Part shown: piece after piece, positions 6,495 to 9,937 of the stretch | How positions within the stretch are numbered: position 1 is the first letter of the stretch | How the letters are laid out: each line of letters starts with the position of its first letter | Assembly (NCBI GenBank): GCA_030634505.1 | Contig: DAOWAQ010000044.1 | Span: 1 to 9,937 of the forward strand | Length of the DNA stretch: 9,937 nt | Direction of reading: 5' to 3' | Source of the DNA: Calditrichia bacterium | GTDB taxonomy: Bacteria > Calditrichota > Calditrichia > JAJRVZ01 | The notes under the pieces: model-generated | Seen by the model: only the letters and a program-made list of their open reading frames with translations | Databases searched by the model: none | What the model was told of the DNA's origin: nothing | Made by a program: the position numbers and the translations under genes

Positions 6495-7961
6495 TCATTC
6501 CAATCTTTTTCTTAATCGTGCCACGGGGATACTTAATTGTTCTCTGTATTTTGCAACAGTTCTGCGTGCTACCGGAAACCCTTCTTCATTTAAAACTTGT
6601 GAAATTTTTTCATCACTTAATGGTTTCTTAGCCGATTCTTCTTCAATCATTTTCCTGATGCGTTCTTTTACTTTTCTTGTTGAAATTTCTTCGCCATCAT
6701 CGGTCTCTATTTTTTCATTGAAAAAATATTTTAATTCAAATACTCCAAAATCCGTTTGTACATATTTTCCATTTGCAACCCTGCTAACTGTAGAAATATC
6801 CATTTCAATTATCTCAGCAATTTCTCTCATTATCAATGGTTTTATGTCCGACGGTCCTTTATTAAAAAAATCAAATTGCTTCTGCACAATCGCTTGCATT
6901 ACCTTTAACATGGTAGCTTTTCGTTGGTAAATGGAATTGATGAACCATTTTGCTGTTTCTATTTTTTTCCGAATATATTGTCTGGTTTCCTTATCAGTAT
7001 TTTTCCGGTCTTTCAATAAAGATTTATAAGTTTTGCTAATTCGTAGCGGTGGAATGTTCCAGTCATTAAGCGTTACGACAAATTCATTATCAACTTTTTC
7101 GATTGCAAAATCCGGAATAATATAATTTTCTTTATTTGTATTTAATCCTTCTCCGGGTTTTGGATTCAGCTTACTTATAATTTCTATAACTTCTTTTAAT
7201 TCTTCTGCGCTAATGTTCAACGCTGCTAACAACTTTTCATATCGTTTATTTTTAAAATCTTCAAAATGATCTGAAAGAACTTTTGTCGCTAATTGTGATG
7301 AATCTTCATTATCAAGTAATTGTGTAAGTAGGCACTCCTTTAAATTTCTAGAGCCAATTCCTATAGGATCAAAAAAATGAATCTTTTTTAAAATTTCTTC
7401 TACTTTTTCAACCGGGTATTCAAAAATTTCTGCAACATTTTCAAGCGATAATGCTTCATCAAGATAACCATCATCCCTAATATTCCAAATTAAATACTCG
7501 CCTACTTTTTTTTGTTTGTCATCTAAAGATAAAAAACTTAATTGTTCCAGCAGATATTCGGTCATAGAAGTTATCTCAACTTCCGGACGCTCGTATTCAT
7601 CTTCCGAATGATCTCGCGGTAACTTGAATTCATAATTATCTTCGTCATTAATAAGATCATCCCATTCTGCATCTTCCTGTGCTTTTTCAAGCTCCTTCTT
7701 ATCGAGTTCAGTATTATTTGAATCTTCAGTTAATTCAAGTTCTTTTTCAATCTCTTTCGATTCTTCAGGATCAGATTCTATTATTTCAGTTTCTAATTCG
7801 TCATCTTCTTCAAGCCCTTCTTCCATTACAGGATTTAATTCCAATTCCGTTTGAATTTTCTGTTCTAAACTGAGCAAGGGTAATTGTAGTAACGTAGAAA
7901 GCAATATTTGCTGAGGCGACAATCGCTGCTCTAACCGCATTGTTTGTGACAACTGAATCAT
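6495..7961 (-). CDS. rpoN: RNA polymerase sigma-54 factor
   Basis: Sigma-54 directs RNA polymerase to -24/-12 promoters, which open only with an AAA+ enhancer-binding activator. The 488-residue protein has all three regions. Region I (1-45) is the glutamine/leucine-rich activator-responsive segment, LSQTMRLEQRLSPQQILL (4-21) onwards. Region II (about 46-128) is very acidic, rich in E and D. Region III holds core binding (about 130-340; DPIGIGSRNLKECL at 198-211 and LNPKPG at 265-270), a helix-turn-helix near 378-398 (REIAEIIEMDISTVSRVANG) and the RpoN box ARRTVAKYRE (465-474) that reads the -24 element. The ATG at 7959-7961 has ATAAGGTG about 10 nt upstream. No activator (bEBP) or PTS-Ntr gene is adjacent, and the lptB-rpoN-hpf order usual in Proteobacteria is absent. 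Which genes it controls cannot be told from this window. Confidence 0.97.
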   Translation of the reverse strand: MIQLSQTMRLEQRLSPQQILLSTLLQLPLLSLEQKIQTELELNPVMEEGLEEDDELETEIIESDPEESKEIEKELELTEDSNNTELDKKELEKAQEDAEWDDLINDEDNYEFKLPRDHSEDEYERPEVEITSMTEYLLEQLSFLSLDDKQKKVGEYLIWNIRDDGYLDEALSLENVAEIFEYPVEKVEEILKKIHFFDPIGIGSRNLKECLLTQLLDNEDSSQLATKVLSDHFEDFKNKRYEKLLAALNISAEELKEVIEIISKLNPKPGEGLNTNKENYIIPDFAIEKVDNEFVVTLNDWNIPPLRISKTYKSLLKDRKNTDKETRQYIRKKIETAKWFINSIYQRKATMLKVMQAIVQKQFDFFNKGPSDIKPLIMREIAEIIEMDISTVSRVANGKYVQTDFGVFELKYFFNEKIETDDGEEISTRKVKERIRKMIEEESAKKPLSDEKISQVLNEEGFPVARRTVAKYREQLSIPVARLRKRLE

Positions 7962-8166
7962 TTTTCAATAGCACCTTATGTGAATATTTATATTTTTTGG
8001 CACAATTTATGTAAGAACTTAGATATTTATAAAATACATGTCAAGAATTATAATTATGGAACAAAATCTAATTTTATCAGATTTTAATTAAGAATAGTAA
8101 TGTAATTTTTATAAATAAGTTTAAATGGTTTGTACTTTAATTAAGTATAAAATCAGAAATTTAAAA
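7962..8166 (-). promoter_or_regulatory. Gap upstream of rpoN; possible promoter and a weak hairpin
   Basis: This very AT-rich 205-bp gap lies between the DUF2062 gene and rpoN. On the minus strand it holds an exact TTGACA (8039-8044). A 17-bp spacer leads to TAAGTT (8016-8021), a poor -10; a better TATAAA (8026-8031) is only 7 bp away, so the promoter is not well formed. An inverted repeat AAAATCT/AGATTTT (8063-8069 and 8079-8085, 9-nt loop) could form a weak hairpin, and TACTT/AAGTA (8133-8137 and 8143-8147) a shorter one just after the DUF2062 stop. Neither has a strong following T-run in the transcribed direction, so they are poor terminators. The gap shows no coding potential that I recognise. 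Confidence 0.3.
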
Positions 8167-8664
8167 CTACTTATTTGATATTATTGAAGATATTATATTT
8201 CTTTTACTTTTCACATAAATGGCAATATAATAAACGAAAATATAAGTCAGAATGGATAATACGACTGATTCAATTAACAACCCCGTATAAATTACTTTAA
8301 GGCTATTGAAACTTAAATTCAATATAGATTCCAACTCTGGATTATTTAAAACTTTGCTAACCTGAATCCAGGATATTCCTGAATTAATAAAAATTTCTCC
8401 GATTTTAAATGCAGAATAATAAATAAATATAACTGTAAATGGGTTTGATATTAAAGTTGCAAAAACAATTATAACAAAATTGTAACTGAATAAAGCACAT
8501 ATAATTACCACCACAATGGTTTGGAGTCCCATAGGAACTAAAAGACCGATCAATATTCCAATTGTAAAATTCATTGCAATTTGATTTGAGGTTAAATCAG
8601 AATTAAGAATGGCCTTAAATCTTTTTCTAAATTGATTTACAAAATTTTTAGTAACTTTTTGCAT
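8167..8664 (-). CDS. DUF2062 family small membrane protein, 165 aa
   Basis: This is a short, very hydrophobic inner-membrane protein. Probable membrane segments are at about 33-59, 62-85 and 124-150, with a basic N-terminus (KNFVNQFRKRFK, 6-17) and a basic C-terminus. The pattern of small residues in the first helix (IGILIGLLVPMGLQT, 35-49) followed by the turn LISNPFTVIFIYYSAFKIGE (71-90) is that of DUF2062, where a GxxxG-like helix and an 'NP.T...Y' motif are conserved. The function of DUF2062 is unknown. Members occur alone or joined to glycosyltransferases, but no fusion is present here. The ATG at 8662-8664 has only a weak GAAAGA upstream. It is separated from both neighbours by about 205 bp, so it is likely its own transcription unit or the lead gene before rpoN. 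Confidence 0.75.
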   Translation of the reverse strand: MQKVTKNFVNQFRKRFKAILNSDLTSNQIAMNFTIGILIGLLVPMGLQTIVVVIICALFSYNFVIIVFATLISNPFTVIFIYYSAFKIGEIFINSGISWIQVSKVLNNPELESILNLSFNSLKVIYTGLLIESVVLSILTYIFVYYIAIYVKSKRNIISSIISNK

Positions 8665-8813
8665 TTATCTTTCATAGTCCACAATTTTAAGGTAGATGAA
8701 TTTAATGAAAATGTGAATTATTACCAAGACCATGCTAAACCGGTTGTTCTTGCCATTATCACTTATGAAGAAATTGAACATATTACCCATGGCTTTGATA
8801 TTAAATCATTAAA

Positions 8814-8847
8814 TAAAAAAAACCCGATAAAAAATTTACCAGGTTTT
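8814..8847 (-). terminator. Rho-independent terminator of the T9SS cargo gene
   Basis: On the minus strand an 11-bp stem, with arms AAACCTGGTAA (8836-8846) and TTATCGGGTTT (8820-8830), encloses a 5-nt loop (8831-8835). Two of the pairs are G-U, and one further A-U pair can extend the base. The 3' arm runs straight into a T-run, broken by one A at 8814. It begins 23 nt after the stop codon at 8870, the expected place. Confidence 0.8.
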
Positions 8848-8869
8848 AAAAGTGTTTTACTCTATCTGA

Positions 8870-9937
8870 TTATTTAATCAGCATCATCTTGTGGGAACTT
8901 ATAAAATTCTCTGTCTTTATTAAATAGAAATAAATTCCCGAAGGTACTAACTGTCCATTACTGTCTTTGCCATACCATTTAACCTTATATGAATTAGCAG
9001 CAAGCGGTTCATTTAATAATGTAATAATCTTTTGGCCTAACATATTATATACAGATAAATTTACATTTATTAAATCATTTTCTGTTTCAGGAATGTCAAA
9101 ACTAATTGTTGTTTCAGGGTTAAAAGGATTCGGATAATTCCCTTTGAGGGCAAATTCCTTTGGTATTCCAGCATTATCTACTATGTCTATATCAGTAGAG
9201 GAGACATGTGGTACCGCAGATATAACCGGATGAGCAGTGCGTACACCATTTACATCAACATCAATAAGTTTATACCAGTATGTATTACCGTTGAAAACTG
9301 ATTCATCAACATATGCATATGTTATAGTTGACGAAGAATTCCCGGTACCTTTTATTAGGTCAGAAAGTTGGCTATAATTACCTTCTTTATCATTTGATCG
9401 GTAAAGATAAAATCCTTGGTTATCTATTTCAGATTGGGTTACCCATTTTAAAGATACCCTGCCATCACCACCAACAGCTGTAAATGATGTAAGTTCTACC
9501 GGAAGGCTTATATCCCCTGAAATCTGGTTATTATTAATATCGCCCGGAGTGGCAACTTCGCTGGACCATATATTTTGTAAAAATTCCTGAACTCCATCAG
9601 GGGCAGATATTCCATTATCACCTGAATCATCTGTTCCTACATTTCGCCATGCCGGAGTTCCACCAGTTAAATCTCCCAATCCTCCCCAAGTAAGTGCTTG
9701 GATTCTTGTGCCAGAATTATCCCTGAATTCAAGACCATCTGCTCCATTTTGCATACCTGTTGTACCCCATTCATAATCAAAATTAGCAACAGTATGATTC
9801 GTGTTTTTAATAACTAAAAATCCAATAGAACGACCCAAATCATCAATATACCCATCATCCGGAATAATTGCCCCGAGAGGAAATGAAAAGGAAAAGATAC
9901 TCGCGCCTCCATTTCCATTAAAATGGTCAACAGTATA
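8870..9937 (-). CDS. Secreted T9SS cargo protein, C-terminal 355 residues
   Basis: The reading frame stays open to the right edge, so the gene starts outside the window. The first visible residues are YTVDHFNGNG; a TTG codon at 9836-9838 is not the real start. Residues about 1-140 look like an extracellular beta domain that ends in SSEVATPGDINNNQ (125-138), much like the end of a lamin-tail domain (inferred from pattern only). Next comes a fibronectin-III-like segment of the LPVELTSFTA type (145-154, continuing to about 243), common before sorting signals. The C-terminal ~90 residues (FALKGNYPNPFNP from 262) form a type A T9SS sorting domain, with YNMLGQKI (297-304), VPSGIYFYLIKT (331-342) and the final SSHKMMLIK. 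Such proteins cross the outer membrane through the type IX system, where the domain is cut off or used for anchoring. What the missing N-terminal part does is unknown. A terminator follows the gene. Confidence 0.9.
   Translation of the reverse strand, partial: YTVDHFNGNGGASIFSFSFPLGAIIPDDGYIDDLGRSIGFLVIKNTNHTVANFDYEWGTTGMQNGADGLEFRDNSGTRIQALTWGGLGDLTGGTPAWRNVGTDDSGDNGISAPDGVQEFLQNIWSSEVATPGDINNNQISGDISLPVELTSFTAVGGDGRVSLKWVTQSEIDNQGFYLYRSNDKEGNYSQLSDLIKGTGNSSSTITYAYVDESVFNGNTYWYKLIDVDVNGVRTAHPVISAVPHVSSTDIDIVDNAGIPKEFALKGNYPNPFNPETTISFDIPETENDLINVNLSVYNMLGQKIITLLNEPLAANSYKVKWYGKDSNGQLVPSGIYFYLIKTENFISSHKMMLIK

Noticed and set aside
7679..7873. A plus-strand open frame opposite the acidic region of rpoN.
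   Set aside because: It is the antisense image of the Glu/Asp-rich stretch (giving Leu/Gln/Phe-rich sequence), lies wholly inside a certain gene and has no recognisable features.
9836..9838. A TTG start for the T9SS cargo gene.
   Set aside because: The frame is open to the window edge with domain-like sequence (YTVDHFNGNGGASIF), no ribosome binding site precedes the TTG, and a secreted protein needs a signal peptide, which is not found there.
1..9937. A mobile element, prophage, CRISPR array, toxin-antitoxin pair or defence system.
   Set aside because: I found no transposase, integrase, direct repeats with regular spacing, tRNA or att-like repeats. All genes lie on one strand and most are core metabolic, regulatory or surface functions.

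Overview
The window is AT-rich (about one third GC by eye) and every supported gene lies on the minus strand. It reads as ordinary chromosome from a Gram-negative bacterium of the Bacteroidota/Chlorobiota/Ignavibacteriota group. The main clue is the last gene, whose product ends in a type IX secretion (T9SS) sorting domain with the YPNPFNPETTISFDIP signature; that 'NPFNP' form is typical of Ignavibacteria and related lineages. The low GC agrees. The species cannot be named from this sequence.

In the direction of transcription (high to low coordinates) the layout is: (a) 9937-8870, the C-terminal part of a secreted T9SS cargo protein, closed by a good rho-independent terminator; (b) 8664-8167, a small DUF2062 membrane protein; (c) 7961-6495, rpoN (sigma-54); (d) 6390-4468, hslV and hslU, the peptidase and the ATPase unfoldase of one protease; (e) 4433-3516, argF (ornithine carbamoyltransferase), read from a TTG start with a strong ribosome binding site; (f) 3506-1, three closely packed genes: a FemAB/GNAT-like transferase, a polysaccharide-deacetylase-like protein, and a GT4-type glycosyltransferase that runs off the left edge.

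From hslV to the left edge the genes are 1-34 bp apart, so they could form one long transcript mixing proteolysis, arginine synthesis and cell-surface glycan functions. The last three resemble cassettes for building or decorating extracellular polysaccharide. Gaps of 104 bp (rpoN-hslV) and about 205 bp (either side of the DUF2062 gene) are the likeliest places for promoters, but only weak promoter-like matches are visible.

I see no rRNA, tRNA, CRISPR array, insertion sequence, phage gene or defence system, and no convincing new system. The points most worth checking are the altered metal-site motif in the deacetylase-like protein, the fusion of housekeeping and glycan genes into one tight cluster, the HslV propeptide, the argF TTG start, and an unexplained plus-strand reading frame at 8632-8877.
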